DNA of 64,000 nucleotides from an uncultured Clostridia bacterium (lineage in GTDB: Bacteria; Bacillota; Clostridia; TANB77; CAG-508): the NCBI GenBank assembly GCA_934169725.1, contig CAKPOF010000004.1, positions 75,920 through 139,919 on the forward strand, in the 5' to 3' direction. Positions 39,083 to 46,530 of the stretch are shown one piece after another (the first letter of the stretch is position 1; the number at the start of each line of letters is the position of its first letter). A program made the position numbers and the translations under genes. Under the pieces are notes generated by a model, which was not told the origin of the DNA, made no database searches, and saw only the letters and a program-made list of their open reading frames with translations.

Positions 39083-39457
39083 ATGAAAATTACTTGTGGT
39101 ACAGATATTATAGAAATAGAAAGAATACAACATAGTATAGAAGAAATAGGAGAAAAGTTTAAAGAAAGAGTATACACAAAAAAAGAAATTGAGTATTGCG
39201 AAAGTAAAAAAAATCAAAAATATCAGCATTATGCTGCAAGATTTGCTGCTAAAGAAGCTGTGTTTAAGGCAATATCACATGAGTTAGAAAATAAGTATCA
39301 AATAGAGTGGAAAAATATTGAGATTATAAATGACAAAAATGGAAGACCAGAAGTTAATTTTGTTAATATACATATAAATGAATTGGAACAAATAGACCTT
39401 AGTATTTCTCATTGTAGAAAATATGCAGTTGCAAATGTAGTTTCTGTTTATAATTAA
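39083..39457 (+). CDS. acpS: Holo-[acyl-carrier-protein] synthase
   Basis: A 124-residue AcpS, which transfers phosphopantetheine from CoA to acyl carrier protein. The signature MKITCGTDIIEIERI (Asp8 for magnesium) and RFAAKEAVFKAIS (catalytic Glu) are both clear. The start at 39083 is chosen because the family begins at this point and AAGGA lies just upstream; an in-frame GTG at 39068 is less likely. Twenty bases after the preceding gene and just ahead of tatD. Confidence 0.92.
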   Translation: MKITCGTDIIEIERIQHSIEEIGEKFKERVYTKKEIEYCESKKNQKYQHYAARFAAKEAVFKAISHELENKYQIEWKNIEIINDKNGRPEVNFVNIHINELEQIDLSISHCRKYAVANVVSVYN

Positions 39458-39480
39458 AATAGGGTGTATAGGGAGAGAAG

Positions 39481-40275
39481 ATGGAGTTTTTTGATAGTCA
39501 TGCACATTTAGATGATGAAAAATTTGATAAAGATAGAGAAAGTATAATTGAAGAAATAAAAAAAGATGGAATAACAAGATTTGTATCAGCTGGATATAGT
39601 TTAGAAGGAACTAAAAAAGGAATTGAGTTATCAGAAAAATATGATTTTATTTACACAACATGTGCTATTTCTCCAAATGATATTCCACAAACAGAGACAG
39701 AAATGTGGAAAAGTATTGATAAAATTAAAGAATTATCAGAAAAGCATATAAAAAATAAAAAAATAGTGGCAATAGGTGAAATTGGTTTAGATTATTATTG
39801 GGAAAAAAATCAAGAAAAAAGAAATTTGCAGAAGAAGGCATTTATAGCTCAAATACAATTAGCTAATGAATACAATTTACCAATTGTAATACATACAAGA
39901 GAAGCTGTTATGGATACAGTAGAGATTTTAAAAAAATATCCTGTAAAAAATAAAGGTGTTTTTCATTGTTGTCCATTAAATAGAGAATTAGTAAAAGAAG
40001 CTTTAAAACTCGACTTTTACATTTCATGTGCAGGACCAGTAACTTTTAAAAATTCAAAAAATGCGGATGAAATAATAAATATGATTCCGAATGATAAAAT
40101 TTTGATAGAAACAGATAGTCCGTATTTATCACCAGAACCTTTAAGAGGAAGAAGAAATGATCCAAGAAATGTTAAATATATTGCTAAAAAAATCGCAGAA
40201 GTAAAGAATTTAGAAATAGAACAAGTTGCAGAGATGACATATAAAAATGCAAATAAAATTTTTAAAATAGAATAA
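39481..40275 (+). CDS. tatD: TatD family metal-dependent hydrolase/DNase
   Basis: A 264-residue TIM-barrel hydrolase of the TatD family, with exonuclease activity in characterised members. Metal-site motifs are FDSHAHLDD at the N-terminus, GEIGLDYYWE, VIHTREA, FHCC and the C-terminal ETDSPYLSPEPLRG with RRNDPRNV. Full length. AGGGAGAGAAG precedes the ATG. Probably cotranscribed with acpS. Confidence 0.92.
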   Translation: MEFFDSHAHLDDEKFDKDRESIIEEIKKDGITRFVSAGYSLEGTKKGIELSEKYDFIYTTCAISPNDIPQTETEMWKSIDKIKELSEKHIKNKKIVAIGEIGLDYYWEKNQEKRNLQKKAFIAQIQLANEYNLPIVIHTREAVMDTVEILKKYPVKNKGVFHCCPLNRELVKEALKLDFYISCAGPVTFKNSKNADEIINMIPNDKILIETDSPYLSPEPLRGRRNDPRNVKYIAKKIAEVKNLEIEQVAEMTYKNANKIFKIE

Positions 40276-40344
40276 AGAATAAATCGAAAAGCCTTATAAA
40301 TGATATAGATTTTAACTTTTCTTTTGGGGCTTTACTAATATATA

Positions 40345-40382
40345 AAAAAACTTAAAATACAATTTAGTATTTTAAGTTTTTT
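40345..40382 (-). terminator. Terminator overlapping the htpX stop codon
   Basis: Arms at about 40345-40360 and 40367-40382 (CTTAAAATAC / GTATTTTAAG core plus A/T extensions) enclose a 6-nt loop that contains the TAA stop of htpX (40364-40366). T-runs flank both sides, so it can also stop tatD transcription. A looser plus-strand hairpin (AAAGCC...GGCTTT, about 40289-40333) precedes it. Confidence 0.7.
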
Positions 40383-41254
40383 AATGCTTCAATTCTATCA
40401 GCTGTACTAGGATGTGTAGACCAAATGTTAGATATTTTTTTCTTATCTTTAAATGGATTTATAATATACATATTGGCAGTAGCTTTATTAGCTGTTTCTA
40501 ATTCATTAGGGTCATTTTCTAATTTTTGTAATGCAGAAATTAATCCATCTGGATTACGTGTAAATTCTACAGCTGTACTATCAGCTAAAAATTCTCTTTT
40601 TCTTGATAATGCAAGTTGCATAAGAGAACCAAAAATAGGTGATAAAATTAAAAATATAAGACCGATAATCATAAGAAAACCACTTGATTTATTATCATCA
40701 TCACGATCTTTCATTCCTCCCCAAAATAAAACTCGAGAAAATAAATCAGACAACATAACGATAAATCCAACCATTACAGAAACTACACAGCTTAAACGTA
40801 TATCATAATTTTTAATATGACTCATTTCATGTGCAATTACGCCTTCCAATTCATAATAATCTAATTTTTCTAAAAGCCCGGTGGTTACACATATAACAGC
40901 ATTTTCTGGATTTCTACCAGTAGCAAAAGCGTTTGGTTGAGAATCTTCAACAACATAAAGTCTTGGTTTTACAGGTAAACCAGAAGTAACCATAAGAGCA
41001 TCTAAAATATTAACTAATTTTTGATCTTCTTGTTTTGTTGCTGGACGTGCATTATTTAAAGACAAAACTATTTTATCACTATAATAGTATGAAGCCCATG
41101 CAGAACTTATTGAAAAAATTAATGCAATTATAATTGAAAAAGTACCTAATTCTAAAGCATTACAAATATAATAAACGATTAATGTAATAATCAAAATAAA
41201 AATTCCAACAATAAAACTAGATTCTAATTTATTCTTTTTACTAGTTTCAAACAT
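40364..41254 (-). CDS. htpX: Membrane zinc metalloprotease HtpX
   Basis: A 296-residue M48 peptidase for membrane protein quality control. Two N-terminal membrane helices are followed by the zinc motif HEMSH (in GVIAHEMSHIKNYD), two further hydrophobic stretches and the third-ligand region SRKREFLADSTAVEFTRNP. The closing SNIWSTHPSTADRIEALKNL is typical. ATGGAGGTGAAATT precedes the ATG. It follows lemA on the same strand, a pairing common in bacteria, so an operon lemA-htpX is likely. Confidence 0.93.
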   Translation of the reverse strand: MFETSKKNKLESSFIVGIFILIITLIVYYICNALELGTFSIIIALIFSISSAWASYYYSDKIVLSLNNARPATKQEDQKLVNILDALMVTSGLPVKPRLYVVEDSQPNAFATGRNPENAVICVTTGLLEKLDYYELEGVIAHEMSHIKNYDIRLSCVVSVMVGFIVMLSDLFSRVLFWGGMKDRDDDNKSSGFLMIIGLIFLILSPIFGSLMQLALSRKREFLADSTAVEFTRNPDGLISALQKLENDPNELETANKATANMYIINPFKDKKKISNIWSTHPSTADRIEALKNLKY

Positions 41255-41277
41255 AATTTCACCTCCATATAAAACAA

Positions 41278-41307
41278 GGACAAACCTTATTTTTACAAAG
41301 TTTGTCC
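41278..41307 (-). repeat. Inverted repeat between lemA and htpX
   Basis: GGACAAAC (41278-41285) and GTTTGTCC (41300-41307) form an 8-bp stem in the lemA-htpX gap, without a clean T-run on the minus strand. It may be a partial attenuator or a processing site. Confidence 0.45.
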
Positions 41308-41342
41308 CCTAATTCAAAAATAATTAAATAAACATATAAAAT

Positions 41343-41903
41343 CTATTTATTATTTCCAAAATCTACTTTTACATTTTTTCTAGCTTCATCACTTTCTGCT
41401 ACAAATAAGTCACGAGCTTGGAAATTAAACATTCCAGCAATAATGTTAGATGGAAAAACTTGTAGTTTTGTATTGTACATTGTTACAGTATCATTGTAGA
41501 ATTGTCTTGAAAAAGAGATTTTATTTTCAGTATTTCTTAATTCTTCTGATAATTCTGAGAAATTTTGGTTTGCTTTTAATTCCGGATAACTTTCAGATAC
41601 AGCCATAATTGATTTTAAAGCAGTAGATAATTCATTATCTAATTCAGCCTTTTTAGTAACATTTTGAGTATTTGCCCAACTAGTTCTTATTTGAGCAATT
41701 TTTTCAAATGTCTCAGATTCATGGTTCATATAACCTTTAACAGTTTCTATAAAGTTTGGAATTAAATCAAATCTTCTTTGTAATTGTACATCTATTTGAC
41801 TCCAAGCGTTATCCACTTTGATTTTTGCTTGAACTAAGCCATTATACATGCTAATTACTGCAATAATTATAATAGCTATAATTGCAAATATAATCCATCC
41901 CAT
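41343..41903 (-). CDS. lemA: LemA family protein
   Basis: A 186-residue LemA protein: an N-terminal membrane helix (MGWIIFAIIAIIIIAVIS) followed by a long helical bundle with the family block YNGLVQAKIKVDNAWSQIDVQLQRRFDLIPN, cited as a landmark (core NAWSQIDVQLQRR). It ends with the VFPSNIIAGMFNFQARDLF region. Function is not settled; in several bacteria it is linked to HtpX. The start at 41903 is chosen because GGAGGATTTTTCT lies just upstream; an in-frame extension to 41936 is rejected. Confidence 0.9.
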   Translation of the reverse strand: MGWIIFAIIAIIIIAVISMYNGLVQAKIKVDNAWSQIDVQLQRRFDLIPNFIETVKGYMNHESETFEKIAQIRTSWANTQNVTKKAELDNELSTALKSIMAVSESYPELKANQNFSELSEELRNTENKISFSRQFYNDTVTMYNTKLQVFPSNIIAGMFNFQARDLFVAESDEARKNVKVDFGNNK

Positions 41904-42100
41904 AGAAAAATCCTCCTTAACAATTATTATATACAAATAGATAATAACATATTAAAAAAATTTATACAATATAAAAATAAAAAAATGGAATATTTAAAAA
42001 ATTTTTTTCATATAATATATTATGGCAAAGTGTACGAAAATAGCCAGTTTGAAAAGGGGATAAAAGCAACAAAAATAAAGCAGTTTAGCAAATGCTAGAT

Positions 42101-42160
42101 AGCAAAGAGTTTGCTGTTATGTGATGAAAATTTGACTTTTGACTTAAAAAATAGTATAAT
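42101..42160 (+). promoter_or_regulatory. Promoter (and upstream hairpin) of the 3D-domain gene
   Basis: TTGACT (42132-42137), a 17-bp spacer and TATAAT (42155-42160). Just upstream AGCAAA-GAG-TTTGCT (42101-42115) is a small hairpin. The leader is only ~30 nt, leaving no space for a riboswitch. Confidence 0.7.
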
Positions 42161-42196
42161 AGCTATGTTGTTGCCAAAAGGAGGTAATTTATTTTT

Positions 42197-43147
42197 ATGA
42201 AAAAAGAAGAAAAGGCTTCAATTTCTATAATGAAGATTATCTGTGTAAGCATAATTTTAATTTTAATATCAGGGATAAGTGTTTTAGCTGTAAATACAGA
42301 TGTAAAAGATATAAAAATCACATTGCAAAATGGTTATGAAATGAATGCTATAACATCAAAAAGCAAAGTTTCTGATATATTAAGCGAAAATAATATTGTT
42401 TTAAATGAAAATCAAAAAACAATACCAGATTTAGATAGTGAAATAGAATCAGGAGATACTATAAAAATAACTGATAAATCATATAATGAAGTACAAATAT
42501 CAAAAATATCAGAAGAAGGTATTCAAACTTCATTAGATCAATTAATGCAAAATTATGCACCGATAACAGAGAAAATTGTAGTAGAGCAAGTAGCAATACC
42601 ATATGAGACAATTACAAAAAATGCATCAGAAAATTCAACTGATGGAACAAACAAAGTATTACAAGAAGGTAAAGATGGTATAAAAGAAATTACTTACAAA
42701 GTAAAATATCAAAATGATGTAGAAATTGAAAAGTCAGTGATATCAGAAGTTACAGTACAAGAACCAGTAAATAAAATTGTTCAAGTTCAAAAGAAAGTAA
42801 CTTCAAGAGGGTCAACTTCAACAAGAAATTCAAAAGATAATAATAGTAGTTCAACAAGCACTTCAGGAGGAACTGTATATAAAGTAACAGCATATTGCCC
42901 ATGTGCAAAATGTTGTGGAAAAGCAAGTGGAAGAACAGCGGCAGGAACAATAGCAACAGCAGGTAGAACGGTTGCTGCATCAGGAGGGTTTTCTTTCGGA
43001 ACAAAATTAAATATTGGTGGACACGTATATACAGTTGAAGACAGAGGCGGAGCAATTAATGGAAATAAAATAGATATATTTGTTAATACTCATGCTGAAG
43101 CATTACAATGGGGAGTAAGATACTTAAATGTAAGTGTTGTAAACTAA
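42197..43147 (+). CDS. G5/3D-domain cell-wall protein (YabE-like)
   Basis: A 316-residue exported protein with an N-terminal membrane or signal helix (about 12-35), a DUF348-like segment (ITLQNGYEMNAITSKSKVSDIL), a G5 domain (about 125-195; EKIVVEQVAIPYETITKN...) and a Ser/Thr-rich linker. The C-terminal 3D domain (about 225-316) contains YCPCAKCCGKASGRTAAGT and the Asp residues in VEDRGG and KIDIFV. The 3D domain is shared with MltA-type lytic transglycosylases and resuscitation factors, so a wall-remodelling role is likely. Many Firmicute homologues sit in ribosomal maturation loci instead. It has its own promoter and terminator. Confidence 0.88.
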   Translation: MKKEEKASISIMKIICVSIILILISGISVLAVNTDVKDIKITLQNGYEMNAITSKSKVSDILSENNIVLNENQKTIPDLDSEIESGDTIKITDKSYNEVQISKISEEGIQTSLDQLMQNYAPITEKIVVEQVAIPYETITKNASENSTDGTNKVLQEGKDGIKEITYKVKYQNDVEIEKSVISEVTVQEPVNKIVQVQKKVTSRGSTSTRNSKDNNSSSTSTSGGTVYKVTAYCPCAKCCGKASGRTAAGTIATAGRTVAASGGFSFGTKLNIGGHVYTVEDRGGAINGNKIDIFVNTHAEALQWGVRYLNVSVVN

Positions 43148-43165
43148 TTTAATATATAGTATAAT

Positions 43166-43198
43166 GTACTAGAGTTTTAGGCTCTAGTATATTTTTTT
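43166..43198 (+). terminator. Terminator after the 3D-domain gene
   Basis: TACTAGAG (43166-43173), a 7-nt loop, CTCTAGTA (43181-43188), then a T-run. Confidence 0.85.
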
Positions 43199-43216
43199 AT
43201 AATAGGAGAAAATAAG

Positions 43217-43972
43217 ATGAAATTAATATCATGGAATGTAAATGGAATAAGAGCATGTGTTAATAAAGGATTTGAAACATTTTTTAATAAAATAAATGCT
43301 GATATATTTTGTATACAAGAAACAAAATGTCAACCAGAACAAATTGAATTAAAATTTGATGGATATTATTCTTATTGGAATAGTGCAGAAAGAAAAGGAT
43401 ATTCTGGAACAGCAATATTTACAAAAAAAGAACCGTTACAAGTTACTTATGGAATAGGAAATGAAGAACACGATAAAGAAGGACGAGTTATAACATTAGA
43501 GTTTGATAAATTTTATGTTGTAAATATATATACACCAAATTCAAAAAGAGGATTAGAAAGATTAGATTATAGACAAATATGGGAAGATGAAATAAGAAAA
43601 TATTTGCTAAAGCTAGATTCTAATAAACCAGTTATAATGTGCGGTGATTTAAATGTAGCACATAATGAGATTGATTTAAAAAATCCAAAAACTAATAGAA
43701 AAAATGCAGGATTTACTGATGAAGAAAGAGAAAAAATGACAAGTTTATTAGATGCAGGATTTATTGATTCTTTTAGATATTTATATCCAAATAAAACAGA
43801 AGCATATAGTTGGTGGTCATATATGGGACATGCAAGAGAAAAAAATGTGGGATGGAGAATTGACTACTTTATAGTGTCAGAAAAAATAAAAAAACAAATA
43901 AAAGAAGCAAAAATATATTCTGAAGTTATGGGAAGTGATCATTGTCCTGTTGAATTAGAAATCGAAATTTAA
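43217..43972 (+). CDS. exoA: Exodeoxyribonuclease III (AP endonuclease)
   Basis: A 251-residue ExoIII/APE1-type enzyme that cuts DNA at abasic sites in base excision repair. Motifs: LISWNVNGIRA, IFCIQETKCQ, CGDLNVAHNEIDL and the terminal GSDHCPVEL catalytic His/Asp motif, along with WRIDYF. Length is standard. GGAGAAAATAAG precedes the ATG. Confidence 0.93.
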   Translation: MKLISWNVNGIRACVNKGFETFFNKINADIFCIQETKCQPEQIELKFDGYYSYWNSAERKGYSGTAIFTKKEPLQVTYGIGNEEHDKEGRVITLEFDKFYVVNIYTPNSKRGLERLDYRQIWEDEIRKYLLKLDSNKPVIMCGDLNVAHNEIDLKNPKTNRKNAGFTDEEREKMTSLLDAGFIDSFRYLYPNKTEAYSWWSYMGHAREKNVGWRIDYFIVSEKIKKQIKEAKIYSEVMGSDHCPVELEIEI

Positions 43973-44032
43973 AATCTAGAAGGTTTATAGGTTAAGCCAT
44001 AAAACCTAAATACAGAAATAAAGGAATATAAA

Positions 44033-45190
44033 ATGAACGTAGAAAAGAAACATAATTGGCAAAGATGGATGTATTGGTTTGGATTGGGATTATCATTGAT
44101 ATTAATATCTAAAATATTAGATAATTATCAAAATGTTATGGAAGTATTAAAAACATTCTTTAATGTAATTAGTCCATTTTTAATAGGAATATTTATTGCA
44201 TATTTGTTATATATGCCATCAAGAAAATTTGAAAAACTGTATGGAAAATCAAAAATAAAATTTATAGCAAAAAAATCACGAATATTGGGAGTATTTACAG
44301 TATATATAATAGCAATATTATTGATATGTGTATTGTTTGCTGTAATAGTACCAATAGTATTTGAAAGTATTACAGACTTTATATCAGGAGTACCACATTA
44401 TTATGAACAAATAATAAATACATATAATAATTTACCAGAAGATTCAATACTAAAAAGTCAAGCCGTACAGGAAGAAATAAATAATATTCAAAACATAAAT
44501 ATAAAACAATATTTAAATATGGAAATGATTTTAGAATATGTGATGAATGCAATAAGTGCAATATTTAGCGTTGTAGATTCATTTATAGCAATTATAGTAT
44601 CAATATATATATTATTAGATAGAAAACAAATATTAGGATTTTTTAAAAGATTTGCAGGAGCTATATTTAAAGAACGAACATATAAAAATATAGACAAATA
44701 TTTTAATAATTCAAATGAAATATTTTTTAAATTTATAGCTAGTCAATTTTTAGATGCGATAGTTGTAGGAATACTAGTGTCAATAGCATTAAGTATAATG
44801 GGAATTAAATATGCACCATTGCTAGGAGCTTTTATAGGATTATTTAATATGATTCCATATGTTGGAGCAATTATTGCAGTTGTAATATCTGTATTAATAA
44901 CAATTTTGACAGGAGGACTAACACAAGCTTTTTGGATGTTATTTGTTGTAATTATATTACAACAAATAGATGCTAATATAATAAACCCTAAAATTGTTGG
45001 TAAATCATTAGAAATAAGCCCATTGTTGGTATTATTTGCAGTTACTTTTGGTGGAGCATATTTTGGAATACTAGGTATGTTCTTAGCTGTTCCTGTAATA
45101 GCAGTTATAAAAATTTTAATAGATGATTATATAAAATACAAAGAAATATTAAAATTGAAAAATAAAAAGAATGAAATAGAAATAAATTAA
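44033..45190 (+). CDS. AI-2E family membrane permease
   Basis: A 385-residue polytopic protein of the AI-2E transporter family (UPF0118, PF01594). About seven or eight membrane helices are visible, with the family's central SIYILLDRKQILGFF and the C-terminal IPYVGAIIAVVISVLITIL and GKSLEISPLLVLFAV blocks. Substrates vary: sporulation YtvI, sodium-proton antiport and TqsA are characterised relatives, so AI-2 export is not implied. The gene is convergent with the next one across a long hairpin. Confidence 0.85.
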   Translation: MNVEKKHNWQRWMYWFGLGLSLILISKILDNYQNVMEVLKTFFNVISPFLIGIFIAYLLYMPSRKFEKLYGKSKIKFIAKKSRILGVFTVYIIAILLICVLFAVIVPIVFESITDFISGVPHYYEQIINTYNNLPEDSILKSQAVQEEINNIQNINIKQYLNMEMILEYVMNAISAIFSVVDSFIAIIVSIYILLDRKQILGFFKRFAGAIFKERTYKNIDKYFNNSNEIFFKFIASQFLDAIVVGILVSIALSIMGIKYAPLLGAFIGLFNMIPYVGAIIAVVISVLITILTGGLTQAFWMLFVVIILQQIDANIINPKIVGKSLEISPLLVLFAVTFGGAYFGILGMFLAVPVIAVIKILIDDYIKYKEILKLKNKKNEIEIN

Positions 45191-45197
45191 ATATAAA

Positions 45198-45417
45198 TAA
45201 AAAGTAAATTCCAATACTGTTAGTTAACTTTGTAAATATAAATTTAATATTTATTATTTTCTCAGTACTTTGGTGTCGCAATCTATTAATAAAATTAATA
45301 GAAGATTGCTCCAAATCGCACTTACTAACGTTCGTTTGATCGCTTACGCAGTACTTCAAAATAATAAATATTAATTTACATATATTGTAGTTATATACTG
45401 GAATCTACTTTTTTTAT
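45198..45417. terminator. Long imperfect hairpin between convergent genes, enclosing repeat copy 1
   Basis: The outer arms AAAAAGTAaATTCCAaTA (from about 45200) and their near-complement near 45398-45417 end in a T-run. The stem continues inward through the arms of the structured repeat (45244-45374). It resembles a giant bidirectional terminator with the repeat as its loop. Confidence 0.5.
45244..45374 (+). repeat. Structured intergenic repeat, copy 1
   Basis: 17-bp perfectly complementary arms (45244-45260 and 45358-45374) enclose a 97-bp core. The core reads TTGGTGTCGCAATCT, an inner hairpin, AGATTGCTCCAAATCGCACT and CGTTCGTTTGATCGCTTACG. The core is shared with copies at 46202 and 56382, while the arms are not. 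The innermost pair here is GTAC/GTAC. Confidence 0.8.
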
Positions 45418-45419
45418 TA

Positions 45420-45917
45420 TTATTTTTGTAACAAATATTGTATACCACCATTAGCAATTGCTGTTAAAGCAAGTACGATTATACCAGCAGTAAGAACACC
45501 AACAATTATAGGTGGAATTGCTTTTTTAGGTGGTAAATCTAAAAAGTTTGCAATTAAAGAACCAACCCAAGCTCCTGTACCAGGAAGTGGAATTGCCACA
45601 AATAAAAATAAGCCAAGAGCAGCAAAATTTTGAAGTTTTTCACTTTCTTCTATTTTTTTAGTAGCTCTTTCAGAAGCCCAGTCAATAACTATTTTGAAAG
45701 GTTTCCATCTACCGAAAAAATCGAATAAAGGTCTGATATATTTAACAATGAAATATACAGGGATAATATTTCCTATAAAACTACATAAAAAAGATTCAAT
45801 ATAGTTTAAATGGAAAGTAAAAACTCCTATAGGAATAGCACCTCTTAATTCAATTATAGGTATCATACCAACTAAAGCAGTTAATATATATTTTATTATC
45901 AATGGTAAACTACTCAT
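45420..45917 (-). CDS. Small multidrug export family membrane protein
   Basis: A 165-residue polytopic protein matching the Sm_multidrug_ex family (PF06695): GMIPIIELRGAIPIGV near the N-terminus and the LFLFVAIPLPGTGAWVGSLIA block, followed by hydrophobic C-terminal helices. The family name rests on weak evidence; actual substrates are unknown. A strong GAGGAGG site precedes the ATG. It is convergent with the AI-2E gene. Confidence 0.85.
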   Translation of the reverse strand: MSSLPLIIKYILTALVGMIPIIELRGAIPIGVFTFHLNYIESFLCSFIGNIIPVYFIVKYIRPLFDFFGRWKPFKIVIDWASERATKKIEESEKLQNFAALGLFLFVAIPLPGTGAWVGSLIANFLDLPPKKAIPPIIVGVLTAGIIVLALTAIANGGIQYLLQK

Positions 45918-46066
45918 AAATCCTCCTCAAATTTTAAAAATTTCTAATGTATTGTACTACATAATAAAAAAAATGTCTATAATTGAAGAAGTATTATTTA
46001 ATTAATGTAAATTTTGATTTTAAAAGCACATAATATTTTATATAATGTTATGTATTTTATAAATAA

Positions 46067-46091
46067 ATTCCTAGAGTTAACTACTCTAGGA
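46067..46091. repeat. Short hairpin with a distal inverted partner
   Basis: CCTAGAGT...ACTCTAGG (about 46070-46090) folds on itself with a 5-nt loop. AGTTAACTACTCTAGGA (46075-46091) is also exactly complementary to 46367-46383 on the far side of repeat copy 2. The interval 45918-46201 otherwise shows no gene. Confidence 0.5.
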
Positions 46092-46201
46092 CAACTTTTC
46101 TAATTAAAAGTATAACAATAAAAATATGTAATATCAAGAGTTTTATTGAAAAATAATATAGGGTTATAGAAATTTTCTCTAAAAATAAATAATTATGTTT
46201 T

Positions 46202-46339
46202 AAATTCAATAAATATTATTTTTCATACCTTGGTGTCGCAATCTATTAATTAAAAATTAATAGTAGATTGCTCCAATCGCACTCACTAGCGTTCGTTTGA
46301 TCGCTTACGCGGTATTTCAAAATAATATTTATTGAATTT
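46202..46339 (+). repeat. Structured intergenic repeat, copy 2
   Basis: 21-bp perfect arms (46202-46222 and 46319-46339) enclose a 96-bp core closely matching copies 1 and 3. The innermost pair here is TACC/GGTA. It lies in a 613-bp gap between divergent genes, upstream of the DGR-type target gene. Confidence 0.85.
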
Positions 46340-46419
46340 TTATAATTTAGTTTTATATAAAAAAATTCCTAGAGTAGTTAACTAAAAGAAAAAACATAGA
46401 AATAAAATACTACAATATA

Positions 46420-46456
46420 TTGACTTAATACTTGTAAAAATATAAAATACAAGTAT
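46420..46456 (+). promoter_or_regulatory. Promoter of the DGR-type target gene with an operator-like repeat
   Basis: TTGACT (46420-46425), a 17-bp spacer and TAAAAT (46443-46448). A perfect inverted repeat, ATACTTGTA (46428-46436) and TACAAGTAT (46448-46456), straddles the spacer and -10 box, as a repressor operator would. Confidence 0.6.
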
Positions 46457-46530
46457 AGAAATAAATTAGTTGCAAATACTAATACTAGGATAATGAATTA
46501 TCAAATAGAAAGAATTGGAGGGAACAAAAG

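Noticed and set aside
42003..42131. Possible riboswitch (c-di-AMP type) ahead of the G5/3D wall gene
   Set aside because: A good promoter at 42132-42160 leaves a leader of only ~30 nt, and I could not find the conserved ydaO-type blocks.
44033..45190. Autoinducer-2 exporter as a specific function
   Set aside because: The family name is historical and members have diverse roles; only the family is called.
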